Below are positions 32,214 through 41,425 of a DNA stretch of 51,619 bases, piece after piece (within the stretch, counting starts at the first letter, position 1; each line of letters starts with the position of its first letter). Source of the DNA: Bacteroidales bacterium (GTDB lineage: Bacteria; Bacteroidota; Bacteroidia; Bacteroidales; 4484-276); contig DASRND010000026.1 in the NCBI GenBank assembly GCA_035647615.1, positions 1-51,619 of the forward strand, written 5' to 3'. Under the pieces are notes generated by a model that had not been told where the DNA came from, did not search any database, and saw nothing but the letters and a program-made list of their open reading frames with translations. Position numbers and translations under genes: made by a program.

Positions 32214-35200
32214 TTACTGATGGATTACTATTTTTTTAATGACATTCAATGTGTTAGCTGTGATGTGCAAATAATAAACCCCTGCCGGAAGCAGGCCAGG
32301 ATCGATGGTGAGGTCGGTGTCTTCATTGCGCAAAGCTGCTCTGTTTTCAAACACAATATTTCCATTTACATCCATCATCTTTAGCGAAATCTCCTGCTCA
32401 TTGATGGCAGGCAACGATAGCGTAAAAGCTCCTTTGGCAGGGTTGGGTCTGATTTGTATTTTTTCGGCTATAGCCGGATTATAAATACCTTCGCACACAT
32501 CCACATACACCACAAAATCCTCCGACCATTCGCCTTCACCACAAGGGTTGCCGCCTCTCACATTTAGTGTAGCGTTGCCATTATAGGTTTCGCTAAACAT
32601 AATCACAGTGGGATTCATCTGTTCGTTATTAATAATTGTACCGGCTTCGGCAGGTACAATTGTCCATTCGTAAAAATCAGCAGCAGCTATCTCTTCTGCA
32701 GTAAATTCATAAATGTGGTTTTGGCAAACTATGTCAGGCCCGATAATGTTGCCGGCAGCGGCGGGCAGCGGTTCTATCTCCACCTGCAGCGGTGTGCTCA
32801 TAGCGCTTTGGCCACACAAATTAATACCGGCTACCATAATTTCGACCATGCCGGCAAAACTGGCGTTCCAGTCCACTGTTATTTCCGGGCCATTTTGTGT
32901 AAACGTTCCGGCAGCGGCGGGTACCATTTGCCATTCCCAGTCAGTGCTGTTTTCGGGGTTGGTAAAATAGATGCAGTCGGGAGCGTCCTGGCACATGAGG
33001 GCGAGGCCATCGGGAGTAACCGGAACTTGTGGGTCATCAAAAACCCAGATATAGTCCAGAGCTGTGAAGCTGTCGCTGTTGGTGCCGTTACTTACTATGA
33101 GCGTAACGTCATAAAATCCACCACTATTATAAACTACAACAGGATTTTCGTCGGTGGAAGTGGCGGGAGTTCCACCCGGAAAACTCCAATCCCAACTGGT
33201 TGGATTGCCAATTGAAATATCAGAAAAATGAACTTCGGTGCCGTGGCAAACAATGGTTTCGTCGCAGGTAAATCCCGCCTCCAATGGTTCTGGTATTTCT
33301 CCGCCTACTATAATGGTGTAATCTTCTACTTCACCATAGCTCATCGAGCCGCAAGGAACCGGATCGCTGCTATAGCTCATCCTTATGCGCATGCGATAGT
33401 TGCCCGGAGGAGTAGCTTCGGGTACCGAAATAGTGCCAGTGAATGAAGCACCGCCACCACTACTGGTAAGAACAAACTTTTCGTCACCACCGTCAAACTC
33501 AAAGTTCATATTCCAATCCACCCAGCAGGTAACTTTATCCGACGACCAGGCGTTGCCATTGGTAACGGTAATGGCTTCGGAGTCACCCGCGTCAATGGTG
33601 GTGGTGATATCTGTAAAGTTGGCCACGCCACCCTGCCATCCGCTGGTGTTGTTGATTTCGCCGCACACCACTTTGGAGATGTATTCGTCCTGGTTGCTGG
33701 TGGAAGCCTCGCAGTAATCGGGAAATTCAATTGTGATATATTTTGTGTTGGGATCCACGTTGGCGCCCTGATAGTTGAAGTTGATGGTGGAAACGTGGCC
33801 TGCAGGAGCCGATGCTGCTGCTGACACGCTGTAGGTCGCGGTAGCGCTCTCGTTTATGGCGAGGGTGCCAAACGACTGTGGCGCGGTGGTGAGAATGGTC
33901 AGGTATTGATCTCCGGTTGTAAAAGTTCCGGTGAGGTCAATGCCTGCCTCGGTTCCCACATTCTTAATGGTTACAATAAAATCGGCTGTCTCGCCGGGTT
34001 CAAGGATCCCGTTGTTGTTGCCGCCGGAATCGTTTATCACGTATCCTTCCATAATGATATAAGGGCCGGTAATTGAGCTAAGCGCCTGCATGGCATCCAG
34101 GTCGAAGCCGGCGCCGTTTTGGTTAGCGGTGCCATCGCCATCGTCGAGTATTTTAAAATAACGTGCTTCAGAAATGTTGCAGTTGGCAAAGTCGAATTCT
34201 GAAGTTCCGGTGCCTGTTCCCATGCTGTGCCACGGACCGTCCATGCTTTCGCCGGCATATAAAGTGAAACCCTCGGGGGTAGCGTCGCCTTCAAAAACCA
34301 TGATATCAGGGCCGGGGCCATCAAAGATTACACTCTGCATATCAAGCACAATCCAACCTGCTTTGCCCAGCGAATAGTACAAGTTGTCGGGTTGTCCGAT
34401 TACATTCCATGTGAGCCCCGGGTCAGCGGAGTTGTTGTTGGGGATGCGCGAGCTGATAACTTTGTAAATGCTTTGGTGCTGTAGCGCATCCATTTCGATA
34501 TCCACTACAGTAGTATTCATTGCGCTTACGCTGATTCCGGTAACGAGCTTGTCGGCATAGCCATTGGCTTTCACCAAAATATTGTAGGTGCCTGCCAGCA
34601 CATATTTATGAAAATCGCCTACTCCGGGGCCGGTGTATGCGGGAAGCAAATTATTAACAAAAACAGTGGCCGTCACCGGTTCGCCGGTAATAGCGTCGGT
34701 AATAGTACCGCTCATGCCATAGCCGGCATGCTCTATAATTGCAAGCATAGCAGGTTTGTTGTAGTTGTAATAAGTCATGATCTGCGATACAGGAGGTTGT
34801 TTGCTGTACGATATTTCCATCGACCAGCTAATGCTTCCCATAGCTCCGTAGTTGCCATCTTTGGTGCTTCCGTTTATGGGATACATGCCTGTGTTTCCTT
34901 GTCCATATTCCATATTGGCATAGCCCGATTCGGTGGAATACAACGCTGCAAGATGATCGATGTGGGTATAATCCGGTGGCTGGCTGGCGCGATAGCTCCA
35001 GGGGTAGGAAACATATTCGGTGCCGCTGTGATAGGTGGTGTGTACCACAAACTGGTTGCTATACGAGCAATCTCTTAGCGATTTCGATTCCACCTGCGAG
35101 AAGGCGCCGGTGCTGCCGCCCTCTGCATTCCACATGTAGCCCCAGTCGCGGTTCAGGTCTATACCATTGTTGTTGTATCGCGTCATACCCACGCGTCCAT

Positions 35201-35798
35201 CGGGATTTACCATCAGATAAAGCCAGATCTCGCGTGTGTCGACAAGTCCGGTGATGTAAGGATCGTTGCCGTAAGCCAGGCATAGGTCGCGCGCAAAGCG
35301 AATGACGTTTTCAGGCCCGCCGATTTCGTCGCCGTGGATGCCGGCGTCGAACATAATCTCAGGTTGGCCTTCGTCGATGGCGGAGTTGTCGCTGATTTTG
35401 AGCGCTGCCAGTTGGCGGCCACCCAGCGAAGTTCCAAAAATGTGTTTGGTACAAATGTCTGGAAAATTTGCAGCCAGGCTATCCGCCAGGTCGATGATTT
35501 CCTGGTAGCTGTGATAGGCTTCGTCGGTTTCCCAGAAATGGGCGTAGTACTCACTCAGGTTTCCGATGAGTATCTCCGGTGTAAATCCAGCCTGCTCAAG
35601 CTGCAAGCGTTCTTCGGGGGTAACATACAGACGGGCGTGATCGCGATAAACATCGCCGTTGAGTTGAAGCGCCTGTAATCGGGCAGCTTCTGCAGGCGAT
35701 GATAATTCTACTTTTATTTCCATCTCACCCTTGCGCCATTGGGCGTAACCAGGAGTGAGGAGCATGACAGCAAGTAATCCAAGTAAAAAATGTTTCAT
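32214..35798 (-). CDS. Second secreted M14 carboxypeptidase with GEVED, PKD and T9SS domains
   Basis: The 1194-aa protein has a signal peptide (MKHFLLGLLAVMLLTPGYAQ), a propeptide to about 90, and an M14 domain from about 95 to 355. Zinc ligands are H155/E158 (GIHGDE) and H257 (TTYHSGTEY), with LNRD near 215-218 and the catalytic Glu at 328 (WSMEISY). HGDE and SMEI place it in a different M14 subgroup from its neighbour (HARE), so specificities probably differ. The C-terminal 800 residues carry a transthyretin-like domain, a discoidin-like region, GEVED (YGEVEDYTI), a PKD domain (SWDWSFPGG), two PKD-like repeats with PAEAGT, and a T9SS tail (RPNPAKGAF to KKIVIHQ). It is the first gene of the leftward cluster. 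Confidence 0.9.
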   Translation of the reverse strand: MKHFLLGLLAVMLLTPGYAQWRKGEMEIKVELSSPAEAARLQALQLNGDVYRDHARLYVTPEERLQLEQAGFTPEILIGNLSEYYAHFWETDEAYHSYQEIIDLADSLAANFPDICTKHIFGTSLGGRQLAALKISDNSAIDEGQPEIMFDAGIHGDEIGGPENVIRFARDLCLAYGNDPYITGLVDTREIWLYLMVNPDGRVGMTRYNNNGIDLNRDWGYMWNAEGGSTGAFSQVESKSLRDCSYSNQFVVHTTYHSGTEYVSYPWSYRASQPPDYTHIDHLAALYSTESGYANMEYGQGNTGMYPINGSTKDGNYGAMGSISWSMEISYSKQPPVSQIMTYYNYNKPAMLAIIEHAGYGMSGTITDAITGEPVTATVFVNNLLPAYTGPGVGDFHKYVLAGTYNILVKANGYADKLVTGISVSAMNTTVVDIEMDALQHQSIYKVISSRIPNNNSADPGLTWNVIGQPDNLYYSLGKAGWIVLDMQSVIFDGPGPDIMVFEGDATPEGFTLYAGESMDGPWHSMGTGTGTSEFDFANCNISEARYFKILDDGDGTANQNGAGFDLDAMQALSSITGPYIIMEGYVINDSGGNNNGILEPGETADFIVTIKNVGTEAGIDLTGTFTTGDQYLTILTTAPQSFGTLAINESATATYSVSAAASAPAGHVSTINFNYQGANVDPNTKYITIEFPDYCEASTSNQDEYISKVVCGEINNTSGWQGGVANFTDITTTIDAGDSEAITVTNGNAWSSDKVTCWVDWNMNFEFDGGDEKFVLTSSGGGASFTGTISVPEATPPGNYRMRIRMSYSSDPVPCGSMSYGEVEDYTIIVGGEIPEPLEAGFTCDETIVCHGTEVHFSDISIGNPTSWDWSFPGGTPATSTDENPVVVYNSGGFYDVTLIVSNGTNSDSFTALDYIWVFDDPQVPVTPDGLALMCQDAPDCIYFTNPENSTDWEWQMVPAAAGTFTQNGPEITVDWNASFAGMVEIMVAGINLCGQSAMSTPLQVEIEPLPAAAGNIIGPDIVCQNHIYEFTAEEIAAADFYEWTIVPAEAGTIINNEQMNPTVIMFSETYNGNATLNVRGGNPCGEGEWSEDFVVYVDVCEGIYNPAIAEKIQIRPNPAKGAFTLSLPAINEQEISLKMMDVNGNIVFENRAALRNEDTDLTIDPGLLPAGVYYLHITANTLNVIKKIVIHQ

Positions 35799-36189
35799 TG
35801 TATTTATTGTTTTTAAAATCAGGTGATCCGTTTCTTCAATGCTTTTTTGTTAACCTTTTTTAACGGTTGCTAAAGTATTATTATTTTAGACAATCAATAA
35901 AAGCCATGATGTGGATTATTACCCGACAATGAGCGAAATCCGGAGTTTTCGGGATGGATAGAAATGAATGTAATGGAGTGGGAAAAATTTATTTTTATAA
36001 CGAAAAAAACCTCCTGCCGGGTGATGCGGCAAGGAGGTTTCGAATATTGATGTATGTCCTTTCAGGTCTAAATTCCAAAATCCAAAAAAATCCCAAAACT
36101 CAAATAGATTCGATTATTTTAAAAATTTAGTTGCGATTTACTAATTGTGATTTGCTAACTGTGATTTGTCCTTTGTCTTTTGCTCCAGC
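35799..36189. other. Intergenic region between glnA 3' end and the M14 cluster
   Basis: The right part holds the glnA terminator (36004-36042) and a short imperfect repeat of GATTTGCTAA-type words (36133-36165). The left part should contain the promoter of the M14 cluster: on the minus strand TACTTTAG near 35873-35880 is one base off the -7 consensus, with TTG about 17 nt further upstream. No ORF is supported. Confidence 0.45.
36004..36042 (-). terminator. Terminator of the glutamine synthetase gene
   Basis: AACCTCC-TGCCG pairs with CGGCAAGGAGGTT with one bulged base around a 7-nt loop. On the minus strand it is followed by a T7 run. It is about 150 nt past the glnA stop. Confidence 0.8.
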
Positions 36190-37692
36190 TTATCCGCAAT
36201 GAAAAAATTTCTCAACCAGATCGAGTATGGCTTGCGGATCGCCGGCAATTTGCTCCCTCAGGTGGGCGTCGGCGTATTTGCGCAAGCGGGCGATGAGGCT
36301 ATTGAGCAGCGACTCAGGGAACACGTTTCCTTCGGTATAAATCGCCGCCTGCTGCTGCAGCATGTTGGCCGATTCGGCGCACGACACGGGAAGCTGTTTT
36401 AGCTTTTTCACCAAATCCTGGTGTTCTTCGTGGAAAATGTTGACATCCACATAAGTTTTGGCTGCATATTCCAGATTGTTTTCCATTTCGAAACCATGTC
36501 GTGCTGCTACTACCAGTCCGGCCAGCAAAAGGAATACATCGGCAGAGCCGTCGGGGCAGCGAAACTCAACAGTTTGCCTGTCTTTGTTCAGATGATCGGT
36601 GTTTTTCTGCTGCGGGTTGGCATGCAGATACATGTCGTTATTTCCTGTCCATCCCAGCGGCACACGCACCAGTACCGAGCGGTTGCGGTCGCCCCAGCAA
36701 ATGTTGGTAGGTGCTTCCTGGTGCGGCACAAGCCTGAAATAAGATGTAGGGTTCATGTTGCCAAAAGCAGTGAGCGAAGGAGCAAGATCAAGATAGCCGG
36801 CGATGGCTTTTTTGGCAGCGTCGCTTAGCTTTCCATTTTCTATCATCTGGCTTACGCCATCCTTCATCAGTTTGGTATGGATGTGCATACCGCTGCCGGC
36901 TTTGCCAATCGTAATCTTGGGAGAAAAAGTCACCATTAGGCCGTAATGATGTGCCAGCGTTCGGATAATCCACTTTGCCACCAGCAACTGATGGGCTGCT
37001 TCTATCACGGGGCACGGCAAAAACTCCAGCTCATTTTGCTCGTAAAGTTTATTGCCAATCGTAAAATTGCCCACTTCGCTGTGGCCATATTTTAGCATTC
37101 CGCCAGCTTGCGCAATAGCAAGCATTACCTCATGCCTGAAAGCATCCGATTTGTTGAAAGGCGACGACTCGTGATAGCCACGCTGATCGACGGCTTCATA
37201 CAAAGGGTCGTTGTCGGAGATGATATAAAACTCGAGCTCGCCCATGGCATGGAATTCATAGCCGGTTTTTTCTTTGAGCAGGTCGTGCGCTTTTTTCAGG
37301 ATATATTCCGGAGCGCTTTCGAGTGGGTTACCATTTTTATCGTAATAACCACATAATATGTCGAGTGTAGGAATCTCGTTGAAAGGATTTACAAAAGCAG
37401 TCTTGTATTGTGGGATCACATAAAGATCGCTGGATCCTGGTTCGATATGAGAGAAGAGGCTGCTGCCGTCGATGCGTTCGCCCATGGTGAGCACATCCAG
37501 CAGGTGGTCGCGGTTGTTGATGACAAAAGTGAGGGTTTTCAGGCGTCCGTCTTCACCGGCATAGCGCAGGTTGAGCATCTCTATGTGGTGGTCTTCGATG
37601 TACAAAACCAAATCTTCGCGGGTAAACTCTTCGGGTAGCTTGCTCAGATACTCCACCAAAGGGTTGGGATTCATCAGGATCTTATTTTTCAT
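36190..37692 (-). CDS. glnA: Glutamine synthetase, GSI-type
   Basis: The 500-aa enzyme condenses glutamate and ammonia with ATP. GSI features include the N-terminal beta-grasp (LTFVINNRDHLLDVLTMGERIDGSSL), GELEFYI with the metal-binding glutamates, GSGMHIH near 270, NPTSYFRLVPHQEAPTNICWGDRNRS for substrate and ATP binding, and VEFRCPDGSADVFL. The adenylylation-site Tyr region of classic proteobacterial GlnA is not evident. It is monocistronic between a strong promoter and a strong terminator. The start at 37692 (MKNKILMNPN) suits the 37736 promoter; MNPNPLVEYL seven codons later is possible. Confidence 0.93.
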   Translation of the reverse strand: MKNKILMNPNPLVEYLSKLPEEFTREDLVLYIEDHHIEMLNLRYAGEDGRLKTLTFVINNRDHLLDVLTMGERIDGSSLFSHIEPGSSDLYVIPQYKTAFVNPFNEIPTLDILCGYYDKNGNPLESAPEYILKKAHDLLKEKTGYEFHAMGELEFYIISDNDPLYEAVDQRGYHESSPFNKSDAFRHEVMLAIAQAGGMLKYGHSEVGNFTIGNKLYEQNELEFLPCPVIEAAHQLLVAKWIIRTLAHHYGLMVTFSPKITIGKAGSGMHIHTKLMKDGVSQMIENGKLSDAAKKAIAGYLDLAPSLTAFGNMNPTSYFRLVPHQEAPTNICWGDRNRSVLVRVPLGWTGNNDMYLHANPQQKNTDHLNKDRQTVEFRCPDGSADVFLLLAGLVVAARHGFEMENNLEYAAKTYVDVNIFHEEHQDLVKKLKQLPVSCAESANMLQQQAAIYTEGNVFPESLLNSLIARLRKYADAHLREQIAGDPQAILDLVEKFFHCG

Positions 37693-37735
37693 TACTTCTC
37701 AAATTATTATTATGAATAACTTTTTAGGCGGGCGT

Positions 37736-37743
37736 CAAAAGTA
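37736..37743 (-). promoter_or_regulatory. glnA promoter -7 box TACTTTTG
   Basis: On the minus strand TACTTTTG matches TAnnTTTG exactly, 44 nt before the glnA start. Confidence 0.6.
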
Positions 37744-37882
37744 AATAAATTACTTTCTGGTACCAGCGAAAATATCGATACGGATAAAATACAGCGAAGG
37801 GTTTTGTTAGGTTACAGATAGGAAAGGGTTTTCAATAAGGCTTTCTGTTAGGAGTTGAAAGATCAAAAACCTCAAAAATGAA

Positions 37883-37890
37883 TAATTTTG
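37883..37890 (+). promoter_or_regulatory. iorA promoter -7 box TAATTTTG
   Basis: A TAnnTTTG match 67 nt before the favoured iorA ATG at 37957. A frame open from 37888 would overlap the box, which argues for the later start. Confidence 0.55.
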
Positions 37891-37956
37891 CAGCTCATTC
37901 CATCTGACTTGAAGTCGAGAGGGATGATTATCACGAATAGAAAAAAATTAAACGTT

Positions 37957-39597
37957 ATGCAAAAGATGTTATTATTAGGTGCTGAGGCCATTGCGCAAGC
38001 AGCCATCGACGCCGGAATATCGGCGGTGTTTTCCTATCCGGGCACGCCGTCCACTGAAATTACAGAATACGTTCAGGCTTCCCGTGAAGCCCGCGATAAT
38101 AAAGTTGTTGCATCCTGGACAGCCAACGAAAAGACAGCTATGGAAGCTGCTTTGGGCGTTTCCTATGTTGGCAAGCGTACCATGACGTGCATGAAGCATG
38201 TGGGCTTGAATGTAGCTGCCGACGCCTTTGTAAATGCCGGTGTTACCGGAGCCAACGGCGGTCTGCTTGTGGTTTCTGCCGACGACCCGTCGATGCACTC
38301 CTCGCAAAACGAACAAGACTCGCGTTTTTTCGGCAAGTTTGCCATGATTCCTACCCTGGAACCTTCCAACCAACAGGAAGCATACGACATGGTTTTTTAT
38401 GGTTTGGATTTATCCGAAAAGCTGCATACGCCTGTGTTGTTGCGCATCACTACGCGCCTGGCGCATTCGCGTGCCGGCGTGGTTCGTAAAGCTTCCCGCG
38501 AACAAAACGAAATACGTTTGCCCAGCGACCCGAAGCAGTTTATCCTGTTGCCGGCCATTGCCCGCAAGCGTTACAAAGGTCTGCTGGCAAATCAGGCACA
38601 CTTTATCAATGAGTCCGAAACATCCGGTTACAACCGTTACATCGATGGTTCCGATCATTCGTTGGGCATTATTGCCAGCGGCATTGCCTACAATTATTTA
38701 CTCGAAAATTTTGCTGGCCAGGAGGTTCCTTATCCTGTGCTGAAGATTAACCAATATCCTGTTTCGCGCACATTAATAGCAAAACTTGAGGCCGCCTGCA
38801 AGACTATTCTGGTGCTCGAAGAAGGGGCGCCGGTTATCGAGGAGATGCTGAAAGGATATCTTTCAAAAAACCTAAATGTAAAAGGCCGGCTCGATGGAAC
38901 AGTTCCGCGCGATGGTGAACTAAATCCAAACGTGGTGGCACGTGCACTAGGTCGTGAAGATACTTACGGTCAGGATGTCCCCGAGCTTGTCGTGGGTCGC
39001 CCGCCTTCGATGTGTGCAGGTTGTGGCCATATTGATACCTACAACGCACTGAATGGTGCAATGGAAAATTATAGCAAAGGGCGCGTCTTTTCAGATATTG
39101 GTTGCTATACCCTCGGAGCGTTGGCACCTTTCAACGCCATCAACTCCTGTGTGGATATGGGTGCTTCCATCACCATGGCCAAAGGAGCTGCTGATGTTGG
39201 CTTTTCGCCGTCCATTGCTGTCATCGGCGATTCTACTTTTACCCATTCCGGCATGACCGGCTTGCTCGATGTTGTCAACAACAACTCCAACGTTACCGTT
39301 ATTATCAACGATAACTCCACTACCGGCATGACCGGCGGACAGAAATCGGCTGCCACCGGAAAAATTGAAGATATCTGTCGTGGTATCGGTATTCCTGACG
39401 AACATCTCCGTTTGATTACGCCGCTGAGAAAGAACCACGACGAAAACGTGCAGGTACTTCTCGAAGAGCTGCAGTACGAAGGTCCTTCGGTGATAATATC
39501 ACGGCGTGAGTGCATTCAAACACTAAACAAGCGCATGCGTCAAAAGGCCGCAGAAAAAGCCAAAGAAGCCGAACAACAAAAGGCATCACAACAATAA
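37957..39597 (+). CDS. iorA: Indolepyruvate ferredoxin oxidoreductase, alpha subunit (short form)
   Basis: The 546-aa TPP-dependent 2-oxoacid oxidoreductase subunit decarboxylates aryl pyruvates from Trp, Phe and Tyr breakdown to aryl-acetyl-CoA. The N-terminal pyrimidine-binding domain shows FSYPGTPSTEITE and TANEKTAMEAALG. The TPP pyrophosphate domain shows PPSMCAGCGH, then GDSTFTHSGM and NDNSTTGMTGG. Canonical IorA ends with a ferredoxin-like domain carrying two CxxCxxCxxxCP clusters. Here the chain stops after SRRECIQTL with a charged Lys/Glu/Gln tail and no such cysteines. The start at 37957 (MQKMLLLGAEAIA) fits the family; ATGs at 37924 and 37888 are upstream options. iorB begins 12 nt later. 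Confidence 0.9.
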   Translation: MQKMLLLGAEAIAQAAIDAGISAVFSYPGTPSTEITEYVQASREARDNKVVASWTANEKTAMEAALGVSYVGKRTMTCMKHVGLNVAADAFVNAGVTGANGGLLVVSADDPSMHSSQNEQDSRFFGKFAMIPTLEPSNQQEAYDMVFYGLDLSEKLHTPVLLRITTRLAHSRAGVVRKASREQNEIRLPSDPKQFILLPAIARKRYKGLLANQAHFINESETSGYNRYIDGSDHSLGIIASGIAYNYLLENFAGQEVPYPVLKINQYPVSRTLIAKLEAACKTILVLEEGAPVIEEMLKGYLSKNLNVKGRLDGTVPRDGELNPNVVARALGREDTYGQDVPELVVGRPPSMCAGCGHIDTYNALNGAMENYSKGRVFSDIGCYTLGALAPFNAINSCVDMGASITMAKGAADVGFSPSIAVIGDSTFTHSGMTGLLDVVNNNSNVTVIINDNSTTGMTGGQKSAATGKIEDICRGIGIPDEHLRLITPLRKNHDENVQVLLEELQYEGPSVIISRRECIQTLNKRMRQKAAEKAKEAEQQKASQQ

Positions 39598-39609
39598 AAT
39601 AAACAGAAC

Positions 39610-40200
39610 ATGAAAAAAGACATTATTCTGGCAGGTGTCGGTGGACAAGGAATTTTATCGATAGCAGCTTGTATCGGACTTGCTGCAGTGGATAATGGTT
39701 TGTTTCTAAAACAGGCCGAAGTACACGGCATGAGCCAACGTGGCGGCGCCGTGCAATCCAACCTGCGCCTGAGCGATAAGGTAATAGCCTCCGATCTGAT
39801 CCCTTATGGACAGGCCGACCTGATCATCTCGATAGAACCACTCGAGTCGTTGCGTTATCTGCCGTGGCTCCACCGCGACGGTTGGGTCATCACCAGCTCC
39901 AACGCCTTTGTTAATATTCCCAACTATCCCGAGAAGGAAGCTGTTGAAGCTGAAATTAGAAGGATAAAAAACCATATCTTCATCGACGCTGAAGCCATCG
40001 CCAAAGAGCTGGGCTCCATAAGATCGGCAAATATGGTGATGCTGGGTGCAGCAGTTCCATTTCTTGAATTACCATTCGAACAAATCGAAAAAGCCATCAC
40101 CAAACTCTTTGGAAACAAAGGTGCAGCAGTTGTTGAGCTTAACCAACAGGCAATGAAAGCCGGCTTCGAGTTTACCAACCGCGAGTTGGCAAAAGTGTAG
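39610..40200 (+). CDS. iorB: Indolepyruvate ferredoxin oxidoreductase, beta subunit
   Basis: The 196-aa gamma-type domain subunit has GVGGQGILSIA at residues 9-19, which contacts CoA/TPP in 2-oxoacid oxidoreductases, followed by AEVHGMSQRGGAVQSNLRL, the signature of the IorB/VorC family. It pairs with the alpha subunit and transfers electrons to ferredoxin. The full length is typical. It lies 12 nt after iorA and is the second gene of the operon. A short GAGCGGTGAG-type repeat follows its stop (40202-40252). Confidence 0.93.
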   Translation: MKKDIILAGVGGQGILSIAACIGLAAVDNGLFLKQAEVHGMSQRGGAVQSNLRLSDKVIASDLIPYGQADLIISIEPLESLRYLPWLHRDGWVITSSNAFVNIPNYPEKEAVEAEIRRIKNHIFIDAEAIAKELGSIRSANMVMLGAAVPFLELPFEQIEKAITKLFGNKGAAVVELNQQAMKAGFEFTNRELAKV

Positions 40201-40201
40201 T

Positions 40202-40252
40202 GAGCGGTAAGAGATAAGCGGTGAGTAGTGAGAGATGAGCGGTGAGCGGGAA
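40202..40252. repeat. Short purine-rich tandem repeat after iorB
   Basis: Four degenerate units of GAGCGGTRAGAGATRA within 50 nt. Non-coding. Confidence 0.5.
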
Positions 40253-40309
40253 ACTGCTGATTTGGTTAGCTCTGGTGGCTATAATGCCAGGATTGTCGAA
40301 AACTTAAGC

Positions 40310-40317
40310 TATGTTTG
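40310..40317 (+). promoter_or_regulatory. -7 box TATGTTTG upstream of the HdeD-like gene
   Basis: TAnnTTTG match 62 nt before the ATG at 40380. Confidence 0.45.
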
Positions 40318-40379
40318 TGGGGTATGATTTTTCGTGAAAACATTCATAACTAAATATTCACATCTTAATTTAAAAACTT

Positions 40380-41018
40380 ATGGAACCTATCTTTTTAAAA
40401 TCGTTGAAAAAAGCCATTCGGCACTGGTACATTCCCTTAATAGTAGGATTGCTATTTATAATAGTAAGTGTAGTAGTCTTTGTCTCTCCGGCAAGTTCGC
40501 TTCTTGCACTGGCCATTTTCTTCAGCCTTTCTTTATTGTTTGGAGGCCTTTCCGAAATTATATTTTCAGTGGCTAACCGCGACCAGATAGAGAACTGGGG
40601 CTGGTCTCTGGCTTTTGGTATCGTTACTCTAGTAGTGGGTGTTTTGTTGTTTCTAAACCCGGGTCTTTCTTTAGATGTGCTGGCTTTTTATGTAGGGTTT
40701 GTTATCCTGTTCCGTTCCATAGGAGCCATCAGCTTTTCGATGGACGTAAAAAAATATGGCGGTCCCAATTGGGGTTGGTTGTTGGCATTTGGTATTCTTG
40801 GTACCATAGCCTCTTTCATTCTCATTTGGAACCCTCTTTTTGCCGGATTGAGTGTGGTTATTCTCATTGCGCTGAGCTTTTTATTTACAGGGCTTTTTAG
40901 CATTTGTTTCTCATTTCAGTTGCGCAAGCTGCACAAAAAATCGAAAGTGCTTTCGGCAAAATTACAGACGCGGTTCGAGGAACTCCAGGAAGCTATCCGC
41001 GAAGAGTGGAGTGATTAA
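40380..41018 (+). CDS. HdeD-like (DUF308) membrane protein
   Basis: The 212-aa protein has six hydrophobic helices in three pairs over residues 18-185 (PLIVGLLFIIVSVVVFV, LALAIFFSLSLLFGGLSEI, and so on). The repeated 'GW-LAFGI' turns (NWGWSLAFGI and NWGWLLAFGI) show an internal duplication. Charged residues dominate the last 30 positions (FEELQEAIREEW). HdeD of E. coli is associated with acid resistance; the molecular function is unknown and no more specific role can be read here. It stands alone with its own terminator at 41128. Confidence 0.82.
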   Translation: MEPIFLKSLKKAIRHWYIPLIVGLLFIIVSVVVFVSPASSLLALAIFFSLSLLFGGLSEIIFSVANRDQIENWGWSLAFGIVTLVVGVLLFLNPGLSLDVLAFYVGFVILFRSIGAISFSMDVKKYGGPNWGWLLAFGILGTIASFILIWNPLFAGLSVVILIALSFLFTGLFSICFSFQLRKLHKKSKVLSAKLQTRFEELQEAIREEWSD

Positions 41019-41127
41019 TTTCAGAGCTCTTGATCCAGCGTAATTATCATGTCGCGATTTGTAGATTTCCTCATACAAATTTACTACGCAAATTTTCCAG
41101 TAGAAATAACACAAGATATTAGGGATT

Positions 41128-41174
41128 AGGTGTGGGAGGTTTGGGCGCAGCGTCCAAACCTCCCACACCTTTTT
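41128..41174 (+). terminator. Strong terminator after the HdeD-like gene
   Basis: A perfect 17-bp stem (AGGTGTGGGAGGTTTGG with CCAAACCTCCCACACCT), a 9-nt loop, then a T run. It is 110 nt after the stop. The rest of the 41019-41425 gap holds the promoter at 41364-41394 and nothing else recognisable. Confidence 0.85.
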
Positions 41175-41363
41175 GTTTATGCTGGTCGTGTCATTTCGAT
41201 GCCGCACATTTGGTAAGAAATTATTCTGCAACAATGCGATTTATCACTAAGCATCTATAACTTTTTCGAAAAAACTATCAGGTTAGCAGGCCTGATTTTT
41301 CGTTATCGAAATCTTACAATTTTTGATAATCTTTAAAGTATCTACATTTCTGCATTTGATGTC

Positions 41364-41394
41364 TTGCTTTTATAACCCTAACAAGATACTTTTG
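41364..41394 (+). promoter_or_regulatory. Promoter of the flavin oxidoreductase-SDR operon
   Basis: -33 TTG at 41364-41366 and -7 TACTTTTG at 41387-41394, 20 nt apart, matching both Bacteroidetes promoter elements. The ATG is 32 nt downstream of the -7 box. Confidence 0.65.
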
Positions 41395-41425
41395 CAGGTT
41401 CTTTTTAATAAATAATCACATAATT

